Assembly (NCBI GenBank): GCA_937128595.1
Contig: CAKZMO010000336.1
Location: forward strand, 1-37,767
Origin: an uncultured cyanobacterium
GTDB taxonomy: Bacteria > Cyanobacteriota > Cyanobacteriia > CAKZMO01
DNA length: 37,767 nucleotides
Direction: 5' to 3'
Shown: one piece after another, positions 19,775-29,614 of the stretch
Layout: the number at the start of each line of letters is the position of its first letter
Numbering within the stretch: the first letter of the stretch is position 1
Made by a program: the position numbers and the translations under genes
The notes under the pieces: generated by a model
The model's input: only the letters and a program-made list of their open reading frames with translations
Database searches by the model: none
Told to the model about the DNA's origin: nothing

Positions 19775-20174
19775 AACATGGATTCCTCAGCTATCTGCGT
19801 CGCATGATGCCAAGCGTAAGGTGGACGCTGTTGGTTTCTGGCGTCGGTTTCTGGATCGCTTGTGCTTGACCCGACGACTTAGACCTTACTACACCTGATA
19901 GGCTGCGATATCCGAAATGATTGAAGGTTGAATCAGATGAGAATCGCAGGATGCTTGAATGGGTAACATCCTAACGAACCCTCTTGTTTCGTGCAAGGCT
20001 TGTTGTTTCGTGCAAGATTCAGTTTCTGGAGTGCAATCGTTCAAATCCGAAGAATACCCTAGATTGTTCGCAGCTCAATTTTCATAAGTTGAGTGATAGG
20101 CAGAGGTTGGGTAAATCCGATTTTCCGCCAAGCTCATGACGATTGAAGCTTTACGTATATTTCCTAGATTGATA

Positions 20175-20273
20175 TAGTGCTACGCGCTGATATAAAACCA
20201 ATAGTTGATGGAGAAGCCGCGCGGTGTGCGGCTTCTCCATCAATATCTGTCCTAACCTATCTGCGCATTGCTA
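20175..20273 (+). repeat. Family A palindromic TAG...CTA element, copy A2
   Basis: Same sequence as A1 apart from one extra A and a T change in the stem. Confidence 0.9.
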
Positions 20274-20331
20274 TATCTTTGTGAGTGTATTCATTGACTC
20301 TGTTAATTGATACGCGTTGTCTTGGCCTCGA

Positions 20332-20892
20332 TTATTCAGGCTTGATATTGAGAAGTCCTTGTTCTTTCATTTTCGGATCGAAGCGGAGGGGAGTACGAAG
20401 ACCTCTGCTCTCCAGCGTGGCTAAGATATCGGCTTCGATCCGACGAGCAACTTTTTTGAGAAGCTTGCTGCGCTCGAAATCTGTATGGACAGTGGCGATC
20501 GCCTCTTGTTCGTCTGCTGTCATCAGAGCTTTGGCATCAATTGGCTGTGTCCATTGATCCTCTTGCTGATCGTTGCCCGGAGGCATTGTCCCTTGCTCTT
20601 CAATCCAATGGGTTTTGATTTGTTCTAGCAGGGTGCGATTGGGGCGCTCGACCGTGTTGACTTTGAGCCAGATACATTGGTGGGGACACCGCACGAGATG
20701 CTGCTTGAGGCTGAGAACAATATCGCGGGAATAGCCAACAAATTGCAGGGTTTGAGCTTCATCGAAAATTGCGTAAAGGCCGACCTTGCCCGCAAACTGC
20801 TCAGGGAGCAGTCCTTTTGCGTCGATATACGAAATTGATTCAAGGCTGCTGAGGGAAGGAAATGGATGTTCCGAGGAAACTGAGGAGACCAT
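20332..20892 (-). CDS. GIY-YIG nuclease superfamily-like protein
   Basis: 'GKVGLYAIFDEAQTLQFVGYSRDIVLSLKQHL' matches the GIY-YIG core layout; start moved from 20985 to the MVSSVSS methionine. Confidence 0.7.
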   Translation of the reverse strand: MVSSVSSEHPFPSLSSLESISYIDAKGLLPEQFAGKVGLYAIFDEAQTLQFVGYSRDIVLSLKQHLVRCPHQCIWLKVNTVERPNRTLLEQIKTHWIEEQGTMPPGNDQQEDQWTQPIDAKALMTADEQEAIATVHTDFERSKLLKKVARRIEADILATLESRGLRTPLRFDPKMKEQGLLNIKPE

Positions 20893-20991
20893 ATACCGCA
20901 GAGAAAAGAGGACAGACGCAATAAGGTGAGGAGAGTCGTGAGAAAAGATTGTGAAGGCAAAGTTAGAGCGACGGACTTGGAGCACTTAGCT

Positions 20992-21321
20992 CTAGCTATC
21001 GTAGGCTTTCTTGTAGACAGCGCAGAGACGATTGGGATTGAAGATTTTGGCCTGAAACATGAAATTGGGTGGGACGTTGATAATCACATAGTCTGGCGAC
21101 TCGTGATATTGCTCAAACTCGACAGGCATTCCTTTCGTCTCTATGGACGTATATGGAGTGGGCTGAAATAGCATTTGAGTAAACTCGACGCGATCGCACT
21201 GAGCTTGACCACAAATTTGCTGACAAAACGCCTCTCCAGTCAACAATTCATAGAGTGCATCTCTTGCTGTATGAGTAAGAGTAAATGTTTGGTCAAAAGA
21301 TTCTACGATTTTGAGTCGCAT
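20992..21321 (-). CDS. Conserved hypothetical protein
   Basis: Compact ORF starting MRLKIVESFDQTFTLT; follows the same strand as its neighbour; start moved from 21378. Confidence 0.5.
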   Translation of the reverse strand: MRLKIVESFDQTFTLTHTARDALYELLTGEAFCQQICGQAQCDRVEFTQMLFQPTPYTSIETKGMPVEFEQYHESPDYVIINVPPNFMFQAKIFNPNRLCAVYKKAYDS

Positions 21322-21553
21322 AGGGCACAGCGTCGTATGGTCACAACTGAAAATGAGTGAAAAAGAGCAGGTTCTCAAGCCTGAAATGGCTTAACTAACA
21401 CTTAACCAGACTATGGGACTGCGTCCGAGTAATGAAAGGGGGTGAGCGTTAAGAATTGTATTAAATGTAACGGTGCTTACCGTGCGACTCGTGAATTTCG
21501 CCGCCAGAAGAGAGGAAGTTCATGAATACCTCAAAAAGAGTGCCGTGACGGTA

Positions 21554-23032
21554 TTACCAGGACGGATGCGAATCTGGTTCCAGAGCGGTGGGCAGAATGG
21601 CGTTGTGGGTGGTGGGATCGAAGAGATGGACTTTTTGAGGGGTTAAGGAAATCCAGAGCTTTTCGTCAACGAATGTTGACTGGTCAGGTGAGACTCGAAT
21701 CTGAAGCCGAATCGGGGATTGGCCTAGGGAAGATTCGTCGCTGACTCGAACGGTCAAATGCGTGTCGCTTCCTAAAGTCTCAATACGCTCAACTCGAACA
21801 GGAATGTTTTTGGGAGCCGGAACGCTGAGGCTGAGATGCTCAGGCCGAATTCCAAGAATGAGCGATCGCCCGTCGTAACGTCGCAGGGGAACCGTCCAAG
21901 TGTCGGGTAGCGTTAGGCGAAAAGCAGGGTGAACGACGACGCAGGGTGCTTTGACCTCGACCTCAAGGAAATTCATGGGCAAGGTGCCAATGAATTCTGC
22001 CACGAAGCGATTGACCGGGCGAGTGTATAGCTCAATAGGCGTCGCAATTTGCTGAATTTGACCGCCATTGAGAACGACAATGCGATCGCCCATGGTCATG
22101 GCTTCGGTTTGATCGTGGGTGACGTAGATTGTGGTTGTTTTGAGCTTTCGCTGTAGGTTCACAATCTGGGTGCGGGTTTCGGTGCGCAACTTGGCATCCA
22201 AATTTGACAGCGGTTCATCCATCAAAAACGCTTGAGGATTGCGAGCCATGGCGCGACCGAGTGCAACGCGCTGCTTTTGCCCCCCCGAAAGCTGGCGGGG
22301 GAGCCGATCGAGCAAGGCTTCGATCTGAAGAGTCTGTGCTACTGCTTTGACGCGCTGATCCACCTGGCGTTCTTGCTCAGACCAATAGCGCAGTTTGTCA
22401 GGAAAGGCTCGAGTTATCCGAGTTAAAAACTCTTCTCCCCATCGCTGTAGTTTCTGCTGCAGAGCTGACATTTGCTCAGAATTTTTACTGGAAGGTTTGC
22501 TCTCCTCCTCTGGCAGCGTCTGGTCGTCATCAGGTGAGTTCTCTTGCCCCATGCGCCTCAACCCAAAGGCAAGATTGTTGTAAACCGTCAGATGAGGGTA
22601 GAGCGCATAGTTTTGGAACACCATCGCGATGTCGCGCTGTTTTGGAGGGAGATCGGTAATGCGGCGATCGCCCACCCAAATGTTTCCTCCCGTCAATGAC
22701 TCAAGTCCTGCAATAAGACGCAGGAGCGTACTTTTTCCACAACCCGACGGGCCAACTAAGACCAGAAACTCCCCATCATGAACTGTGAGATTGATGTCCC
22801 GCAAGACGGTCGAACTGGAGTTCGGCAGAGCAGATTGGGAAGGACGTTCTCGCCGGGAGACAGGAGCTGGATAATGAGCTTCTCCCATTTGCTCTGCGAT
22901 CGCGGGTGAGTCAGCCGGAGGCCGCAGAGAGGAAGAGGGTACAGTCTCCTCCGCTGGCGTTGAAGTGCGCACAGCCGCTTTCAAGCGGTGAGGAAATGTT
23001 TTGTAGATTTTTTCTAAAACAACTTGAGCCAC
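21554..23032 (-). CDS. ABC transporter ATP-binding protein, UgpC/MalK type
   Basis: Walker A 'GPSGCGKSTLLR', Q-loop, 'LSGGQKQRVALGRA', 'FLMDEPLSNLDAKLR', C-terminal TOBE-like region 'ILGIRPEHL'; two unusual insertions. Confidence 0.94.
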   Translation of the reverse strand: MAQVVLEKIYKTFPHRLKAAVRTSTPAEETVPSSSLRPPADSPAIAEQMGEAHYPAPVSRRERPSQSALPNSSSTVLRDINLTVHDGEFLVLVGPSGCGKSTLLRLIAGLESLTGGNIWVGDRRITDLPPKQRDIAMVFQNYALYPHLTVYNNLAFGLRRMGQENSPDDDQTLPEEESKPSSKNSEQMSALQQKLQRWGEEFLTRITRAFPDKLRYWSEQERQVDQRVKAVAQTLQIEALLDRLPRQLSGGQKQRVALGRAMARNPQAFLMDEPLSNLDAKLRTETRTQIVNLQRKLKTTTIYVTHDQTEAMTMGDRIVVLNGGQIQQIATPIELYTRPVNRFVAEFIGTLPMNFLEVEVKAPCVVVHPAFRLTLPDTWTVPLRRYDGRSLILGIRPEHLSLSVPAPKNIPVRVERIETLGSDTHLTVRVSDESSLGQSPIRLQIRVSPDQSTFVDEKLWISLTPQKVHLFDPTTHNAILPTALEPDSHPSW

Positions 23033-23099
23033 CAGCTAGACCTATCAGATGAACCGAAACGAGTCGATGGAACGGGATGCGGAGTTATGGCTGAGTAGA

Positions 23100-24473
23100 C
23101 TATGACTGATTCAATCGCCATCGAGGTTTGACGACTTGTCGCGATCGCGCAATGACCAGTGCATCACTATCTACATCTTCGGTGACGGTTGAACCTGCTG
23201 CAATGGTGACATCAGCCCCAATCGTAATCGGCGCGACCAGAACACTGTTCGAGCCGGTTTTTGTGCGATCGCCAATGGTCGTATGGTGCTTTTTCTCGCC
23301 GTCATAATTCGCAGTAATCGTTCCCGCGCCAACATTAACATGCTGTCCCAGAGTGGCATCTCCTAAATATGAGAGATGGGCGACATTGGTGCGATCGCCT
23401 AAGGTCGCGTTTTTCAGTTCCACAAAATTGCCAACTCGGCAATTTGCTCCAACTTGAGCATGTCCTCTGAGATGAGCATAGGGGCCAATGCGGGAGCCTG
23501 CCCCGATCTGACTATCGCTGATCACAGAGGTAAGTATCCGCGAGTTGGCTCCAATTTCGCTGTTCTCAATCAAGCTTCCAGGGCCAACTTGGCTGCCACT
23601 ACGAACAATGGTGTTGCCGCGCAGATGAGTTTGAGGCTCGATCACCGTGTCAGGTTCGAGTATGACAGAATCATCGATTGTAATGCTGCCGGGGTCTAGC
23701 ATTGTGACCCCTTCCATCATCCAGTGGTCTTTGATGCGAGCCTGCAGAATCTCGTAGGCAGTTGCAAGTTGCTTGCGGTCGTTAATTCCCAAAATTTCTT
23801 GAGGATCTTCCACATCCACAGCCATCACAGGCTGCATCATGGTGATCACATCTGTTAGATAATATTCTTGCTGATCGTTGTTGGCTTCGAGCTGAGGCAG
23901 AATGGTGGATAATTCGCCCCATCGAAAGCAGTAGACTCCAGCGTTGACTCGCCGATTTTGTCGTTGAGCTGTGGTGCAGTCGCGATGTTCCACAATTTGG
24001 GTAACGACATTGTTGGTGCCGCAGAAGACCCGTCCATATCCTTTGGGATTCGACAAATTTGCTGTTAGCAGCGTCGCCGTATTGCGCTGTTCTTGATGGG
24101 TGGTGAGCAAGTCTTTCAACGTGCCTGGACGCAACAGCGGCACATCTCCATTGAGCACTAGCAAGTCTCCGTCAAAATCTTGGAGGTGGGGAATCACTTG
24201 CTGAACAGCATGCCCCGTTCCCAACTGCTGCGATTGGGTAACGAATTCCAGAGAGGCGTCCATTTCCATATGTTCATAGCGCGATCGCAAAGTTTCGGCA
24301 ACTTCTTCCCCCTGATAGCCCACAATCAAGAAAATGCGCTCTGGTTTGATCTCCTCTAAGCTAAACAACACCCGCTCTACGAGCGATCGCCCTCCTAAAG
24401 AATGGAGCACCTTAGGAACGCTAGATTTCATGCGCGTTCCCCGGCCTGCTGCCAAAATTGCTACTGCTACCAT
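23100..24473 (-). CDS. glmU: Bifunctional UDP-GlcNAc pyrophosphorylase / GlcN-1-P acetyltransferase
   Basis: '[32 protein letters not shown]' and left-handed beta-helix hexapeptide C-terminus. Confidence 0.97.
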   Translation of the reverse strand: MVAVAILAAGRGTRMKSSVPKVLHSLGGRSLVERVLFSLEEIKPERIFLIVGYQGEEVAETLRSRYEHMEMDASLEFVTQSQQLGTGHAVQQVIPHLQDFDGDLLVLNGDVPLLRPGTLKDLLTTHQEQRNTATLLTANLSNPKGYGRVFCGTNNVVTQIVEHRDCTTAQRQNRRVNAGVYCFRWGELSTILPQLEANNDQQEYYLTDVITMMQPVMAVDVEDPQEILGINDRKQLATAYEILQARIKDHWMMEGVTMLDPGSITIDDSVILEPDTVIEPQTHLRGNTIVRSGSQVGPGSLIENSEIGANSRILTSVISDSQIGAGSRIGPYAHLRGHAQVGANCRVGNFVELKNATLGDRTNVAHLSYLGDATLGQHVNVGAGTITANYDGEKKHHTTIGDRTKTGSNSVLVAPITIGADVTIAAGSTVTEDVDSDALVIARSRQVVKPRWRLNQS

Positions 24474-24638
24474 GGCTGGACACTATACATCTGCTGCAAC
24501 ACGGAGTATACCGGACAACGGCAAACTCAGGATATTCTTTCGTTGAACTTGCTGAGTAATCGATATCAGCAATCGTTGTTTTTCGGCTGACTCAAGACGG
24601 AGTGAAAGGCACTTGATGTTTGCCTAACAAAATTTTTC

Positions 24639-24680
24639 TTGCCAAGGCTCTCTTGCCAAGGCTCTCCTGCCAAGGTTTTC
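24639..24680. repeat. Three 14-bp tandem repeats at the 3' end of the kinase gene
   Basis: TTGCCAAGGCTCTC TTGCCAAGGCTCTC CTGCCAAGGTTTTC. Confidence 0.85.
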
Positions 24681-26331
24681 AACGGTAAACGGGGAGTAGA
24701 ACGTTGAATACTGTCCCTTCTCCTTGGCGGCTTTGGACTGAAATAGAACCGCCACATCGGAGTAAGAGCTGCTGAACGATGGACAACCCCAATCCTGCTC
24801 CGCTGGCATATTGAAGGTCAGGAGAATGACGCACTCGATAGAACCGATCAAAAATGCGAGGAATATCAGTTGGTGCAATTCCGATCCCTGTATCCCGGAA
24901 TTCTAGCTGCACATAGTCGCCCTGAGCGCGTCCTCTAACCCAGACTTGGCCGCCCTTTTGAGTAAACTTGATGCCATTGTGCAAGAGATTGATCACAATT
25001 TGGCGAAGCCACGAATTCAAGCACGATACCGCAGGCAAGTTTTCAGGAATGGTGTAAGCCAGCATCACTCCTTTCTCTTGAGCTAAAGGCTGGTAGGTAC
25101 TAACGACTCCTGGCACAACATCGACCATTCTCAAGGGCTGAATAGTAGGTTGTTCTTCGAATGTTTCGAGCTGGAGCAGATCGAGCACACTGGTGATCAA
25201 AGCGCCTTGGCGATCGCACTCTTGCTTCAGCAACTCCATATAGCGCTGTCGCTGAGGCGGGCGAATGTTGGGAGATTCGAGTAGGGTCAGCGCTGTTTTC
25301 ATGGCTGAGAGAGGGGTTCTTAGCTCTTGCCCTACACTTTGCAAGAACTCATTTTTAATCCTGATCGCATTCAGCAATTCTTCGTTCTCAAGCTGTAGGG
25401 ACGATGCCCGTTCAGCCTGACGCCGCGCACTGTTGTTACTGTTGTAGAGGTCTTCATGGATCTGAGTCTGTCGGTTCCAGAGACTGTTCAAAAGATGCGG
25501 ACTGAGAGTAGTTTGGGACAGCAAATTTTCCTGTTCGTCCCAGCGCTCATACAGCGAGACAAGTTCTGGTGTTCCCTGGCCTTTTTGTTGGACAACGTCT
25601 AGTGCCTTTTGGATTCCTCCCAAGACATTTCCAAGTGTGGTTTGGTCAAATGCGCACACGCCCAAGAGCGGATTTTTCCGCTCTGGCTCATCTTCTGCGA
25701 CACTACTGGACGATCGCAGCGTCGTGTTGGCCAGAGATGCCCCTGCTTCTGAGTTTGTTTGGCGAGCCGAACGAGGTCGATGGGCTAGTATCAGAGCCTG
25801 AAACTGAGAAGCCATGACAAAGACGAAGTATTCTCTTCTGATGCGACTGTCTGAGGCTAAGGGCAGCGTCGTTCCCCCCATGCCATCGCTGCTTTCAAAG
25901 GAAGAGGAATCTTCGTCATCATCGTCTGTCAAGATGGACGGATGATCAAGCCGAGATGGGGAAGAGTTGGGGCTGGCCGATAAGCCAGTGTCTGACAATT
26001 GAGCCGTTGTTGCGGAGCTGCTGCGAGCCTCGTTTGTACTTGTAGATTTAGATAAAGTCGACTTAGAGGGTTGACGCTGGAGAATGTAGAGATTGGGCGG
26101 AGTACTCACGGTTCGACAGTAGTGGTCAAACAGGGTCTGCCATGCCTGCCCGCGCGGAAGTTTTATCCAAATCGTGGCTGAAATATCGTGGTGGACTAGC
26201 ATGTCCACCACGGTCTCAATCATGACCTTAAACGTAGAAGGGCTAATCTTCAGGGGCTGAGGAGCCTGCTCAGACGCTAGAGCAAGCTCATACAAAGAGA
26301 CATCTTTCAAATTGGAAGTCATAGAGGCCAC
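24679..26331 (-). CDS. DICT-domain sensor histidine kinase
   Basis: N-terminal DICT-like 'DVSLYELALASE...FKVMIETVVDMLV'; H-box 'FLQSVGQELRTPLSAMKTAL'; 'GAGLGLSIVQQLL' ATPase. Confidence 0.88.
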   Translation of the reverse strand: MASMTSNLKDVSLYELALASEQAPQPLKISPSTFKVMIETVVDMLVHHDISATIWIKLPRGQAWQTLFDHYCRTVSTPPNLYILQRQPSKSTLSKSTSTNEARSSSATTAQLSDTGLSASPNSSPSRLDHPSILTDDDDEDSSSFESSDGMGGTTLPLASDSRIRREYFVFVMASQFQALILAHRPRSARQTNSEAGASLANTTLRSSSSVAEDEPERKNPLLGVCAFDQTTLGNVLGGIQKALDVVQQKGQGTPELVSLYERWDEQENLLSQTTLSPHLLNSLWNRQTQIHEDLYNSNNSARRQAERASSLQLENEELLNAIRIKNEFLQSVGQELRTPLSAMKTALTLLESPNIRPPQRQRYMELLKQECDRQGALITSVLDLLQLETFEEQPTIQPLRMVDVVPGVVSTYQPLAQEKGVMLAYTIPENLPAVSCLNSWLRQIVINLLHNGIKFTQKGGQVWVRGRAQGDYVQLEFRDTGIGIAPTDIPRIFDRFYRVRHSPDLQYASGAGLGLSIVQQLLLRCGGSISVQSRQGEGTVFNVLLPVYR

Positions 26332-27045
26332 ATCATGGTTGATCTGGAAGAAGGCAAATGCTGTTCTGATTATTACTAAAGGGACAACACTGGATCAGTA
26401 ATTTCGGAGACTACGATCTTGAGGATCATCTCTTCAGTTCATATTGTTCGAAGGAATAGCAGTGCATCAGGTCAACAAGGGGTCTCTTGCTGCGATCGCC
26501 AACGGCTTATGCTGTCCGAAGGACTGACCCGAGAGCCGTCCGTCAACTTCACTCACAATACATATCAGACCCTGCTATTCACCTAATACTACTGATTCTG
26601 GAGAAGGTTGCACTGATCTTTCCAATTCTTCAAATTTCTGAATGTATTCTCAAACATAGAGCAGATGGCTCGTCGAGCTTGGCGTCTAATTATGATTCTG
26701 ATGTTCAGTTGCTCTAGTGTAGACGCTTTGTTGACGATCTACGATTTACGATAATCGACGATATGTTCATTCAGCAAATGGCAGTTGATGAGCAATCACC
26801 ATTTGCTGAAATGACAGTCTCATTTTGCGGGTCGAGCGTCTCACGACAGCGATTGATTTGGTGCGCCGAATTTCAGTTGGAACAGTCTTGTCGCCTGTCG
26901 CTTAATGCAGATCTATTCACATCAGACGTTCTTGCTGGATTCCAATCGATTTCGAATAGGCGAAGGTCTAGCACTTCTCCTGGGGTGACCATTTGCATCC
27001 AGCATTTGCATTACGACATTCCGTGTGACATCCATCACAAGAGGT

Positions 27046-28620
27046 TTATAAAAGTCCTTTTGAAGGCGTTGATGCACGGCTACTATATCGATTGTGTAAA
27101 GCTTCTCCGGCTTGTTCGCGGTCGTCAAAATGAATTTTCTCAGTGCCCAAGATTTGGTAATCTTCGTGACCTTTTCCAGCTATTAGAACGCTATCACCAG
27201 GTTGTGCGTTGAGGATTGCCGTGCGAATGGCCGCTGCCCGATCGCCAATGACTGTTGGATTGAGATCGTCTGGAATGCCCGCTACGACGTCATTCAAAAT
27301 TTGTTGAGGATCCTCCGTTCGAGGATTGTCGGAGGTAACGATGACCTGATCGGCAAGCTGAGCGGCGATCGCCCCCATTTTGGGACGCTTGGTGCGGTCG
27401 CGATCGCCCCCACAGCCAAAGACGCAGATCATTTGTCCCTTGACAAAAGGCCGAGCAGCGTTGAGCAAATTCTCCAAGCTGTCGGGCGTGTGAGCATAGT
27501 CCACAATGACACTGATGTCTTGCTCATCGGATACTTGCACCCGCTCCACGCGTCCTGGAACGCCTGTGAAATCCGGTAACGCTGCAACCATTGATTCCAA
27601 AGTCAGACCCAGATGTAGACCGGCAGCGATCGCGGCTAAGAGATTGGCTAGATTAAACTGGCCCACCAGTGGTGAAAAGAATTCTGCTTCCCCTCTAGGA
27701 GTGCAAATCCAGCCCCGCACTCCGTTGGATTGGTAGGTCAAGTCGCGGGTGTAGAAGTCAGCATCTTGGTTGCCTGCGGCACTGTAAGTCCAGGGGCGAT
27801 CGCTGGCTGTCTCAGATTTTTGAATCTGGGCAAGAAGTTGCTTTCCGTAAGAATCGTCAAGGTTTACAACAGCGCGGCCTGTCAGGTAGTTGTCTCCAAA
27901 CAGCAGTGCTTTTGCAGCAAAATAATCATCCAGATCCTTGTGGAAATCAAGATGATCCTGAGTCAGATTGGTAAACACCGCGACTTCAAATGCACAGCCC
28001 AGAACCCGCTTTTGAGCCAGTGCATGGGAACTCACTTCCATGACCCCAAAGGTTGCGCCCGCATCGACGGCCTCAGCAAGCTGGTGTTGTAGCTCCACCG
28101 CAAAGGGAGTGGTGTGCAATGCAGTTTGGCTAAACCCAGGCCAGCGAGTGTAAAGGGTTCCGAAAAGAGCTGTTTTGTGATCGTTTTCTACCGCCGCCTG
28201 GTCAAGTAGAAACTCAATCAAGTGAGTCGTTGTGGTTTTGCCGTTGGTTCCAGTGACACCAACGAGCTTTAGACGGCGGGCTGGATGCTGATAGAAAGCG
28301 ATCGCGGCTTCTGCACAAACTTTCGGCATGTCTGGCAAAGTAATCAAGCAGGTCTCTGCATGGGCAGGTCTATCTTGGGTTTTGGCGGCAGCTTCCGGTG
28401 ATAAGAGAGCGGCGATCGCCCCTGACGCGATCGCGCTGGGCCAAAACTCGCCGCCATCGACGCGAGTGCCGGGCATGCCGATGAACAAATCTCCGGGCTG
28501 GCAGGCGTGGGAGTTCGTCGAAAGTCCTTTCACCTCCATGTCCAATGTGGCATGAGGTGGCAGCTCAGCATGGACTTCGGTTACGGACGGCAGACTCATT
28601 AACAACTCGCGCAGGTTCAT
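27046..28620 (-). CDS. murE: UDP-N-acetylmuramoyl-L-alanyl-D-glutamate--2,6-diaminopimelate ligase
   Basis: 'LVGVTGTNGKTTTTHLIEFLL', 'DYAHTPDSLENLL', 'SDNPRTEDP', 'IAGKGHEDYQ' MurE motifs. Confidence 0.96.
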   Translation of the reverse strand: MNLRELLMSLPSVTEVHAELPPHATLDMEVKGLSTNSHACQPGDLFIGMPGTRVDGGEFWPSAIASGAIAALLSPEAAAKTQDRPAHAETCLITLPDMPKVCAEAAIAFYQHPARRLKLVGVTGTNGKTTTTHLIEFLLDQAAVENDHKTALFGTLYTRWPGFSQTALHTTPFAVELQHQLAEAVDAGATFGVMEVSSHALAQKRVLGCAFEVAVFTNLTQDHLDFHKDLDDYFAAKALLFGDNYLTGRAVVNLDDSYGKQLLAQIQKSETASDRPWTYSAAGNQDADFYTRDLTYQSNGVRGWICTPRGEAEFFSPLVGQFNLANLLAAIAAGLHLGLTLESMVAALPDFTGVPGRVERVQVSDEQDISVIVDYAHTPDSLENLLNAARPFVKGQMICVFGCGGDRDRTKRPKMGAIAAQLADQVIVTSDNPRTEDPQQILNDVVAGIPDDLNPTVIGDRAAAIRTAILNAQPGDSVLIAGKGHEDYQILGTEKIHFDDREQAGEALHNRYSSRASTPSKGLL

Positions 28621-28833
28621 CTCACACCTCTCCTATGGAAACTGTTTGAAGTCGGTTCCGATCCAATATGTTCGATTTGAGAAATTAGGAACTCTCGGAA
28701 TTCCCTAAATTGCGATTATTGTGCCCTATTCTAGGAGTCCTTTGCTAGAGTCGCGTCCAGATTTATCACGCAAACTCAGTCCATCTCTAGTCAGTTGCGT
28801 CAGCCAACTACCCAAGTGATGCATCATTCTGGC

Positions 28834-29109
28834 TCAGATATAGCGGCGGAGAACTCGCTCAACCTGAGCGATAGGCGCACGAGGAGAAAATCGTGGAATG
28901 GCGATCGCGGTGTCGGCTCCTGGAGAGATACAAAACAATACTGGAATCTCATATTGGTAGGCATTCATCCACTCCTGTTGAGTGGTAATATCGCGAATTT
29001 CTAGCTCGAACGCTAAACCAATAATTTGATCTAGTTTTTCCTCTAGTCCTTCACAGAGATGACAACCGGGCTTGCTGTATAGGATGAGTTTCAAATTGTC
29101 GTTATTCAT
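28834..29109 (-). CDS. Glutaredoxin-like (DUF836) thioredoxin-fold protein
   Basis: 'LILYSKPGCHLCEGLEEKL' CxxC and 'YEIPVLF' cis-Pro motif. Confidence 0.88.
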   Translation of the reverse strand: MNNDNLKLILYSKPGCHLCEGLEEKLDQIIGLAFELEIRDITTQQEWMNAYQYEIPVLFCISPGADTAIAIPRFSPRAPIAQVERVLRRYI

Positions 29110-29614
29110 TACAATCTTTATTCATTGCGATTTTTCTAATTGTTCTCCTGTCCAGAGGGAGTAGCATGGAACCTAAACGAAGCCTCGATCGGAATTGCAA
29201 ACAACGTGCTAGCGGCTAAGGTGGAGCGCAGCTATGAACCCAAAGTCTAGGATCTTAGCCAGGGCTTCTATCGCTGATTGGCAAACGTTTAGTGATCAAC
29301 CCGTAACGATCGATTGAGTCTAAGTATTGACTGAGTCTGACTTTACTCAATCTAGAACCTTAACTCGATTGTATGGATGGTTCAGCTCCTATGGATGGAT
29401 TGCTGTCAATATGAATGAAATTGATCTAGTCTATAGAATTCAGGGCGTTCGCGCTGTATCTCGCCGAAAAGCAATACGGACGCTGTTGTCTTGAATTCTG
29501 TTTCATAGCCTTCCGTTGGGAAAGCTCAAACGATTTCGTTTATCCCCTTGAAGGTCAACGTTTAATTCTGATTACCTTTACAGTCCAGCCATAGCATCCA
29601 CAACAGTAGACATC

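Noticed and set aside
19984-20016. Two copies of TTGTTTCGTGCAAG as a CRISPR-like array
   Set aside because: Only two copies, 5-bp spacer, no cas genes; a simple local duplication.
26763-27212. 149-aa forward ORF
   Set aside because: Overlaps the 3' end of murE in antisense and shows no recognisable domain.
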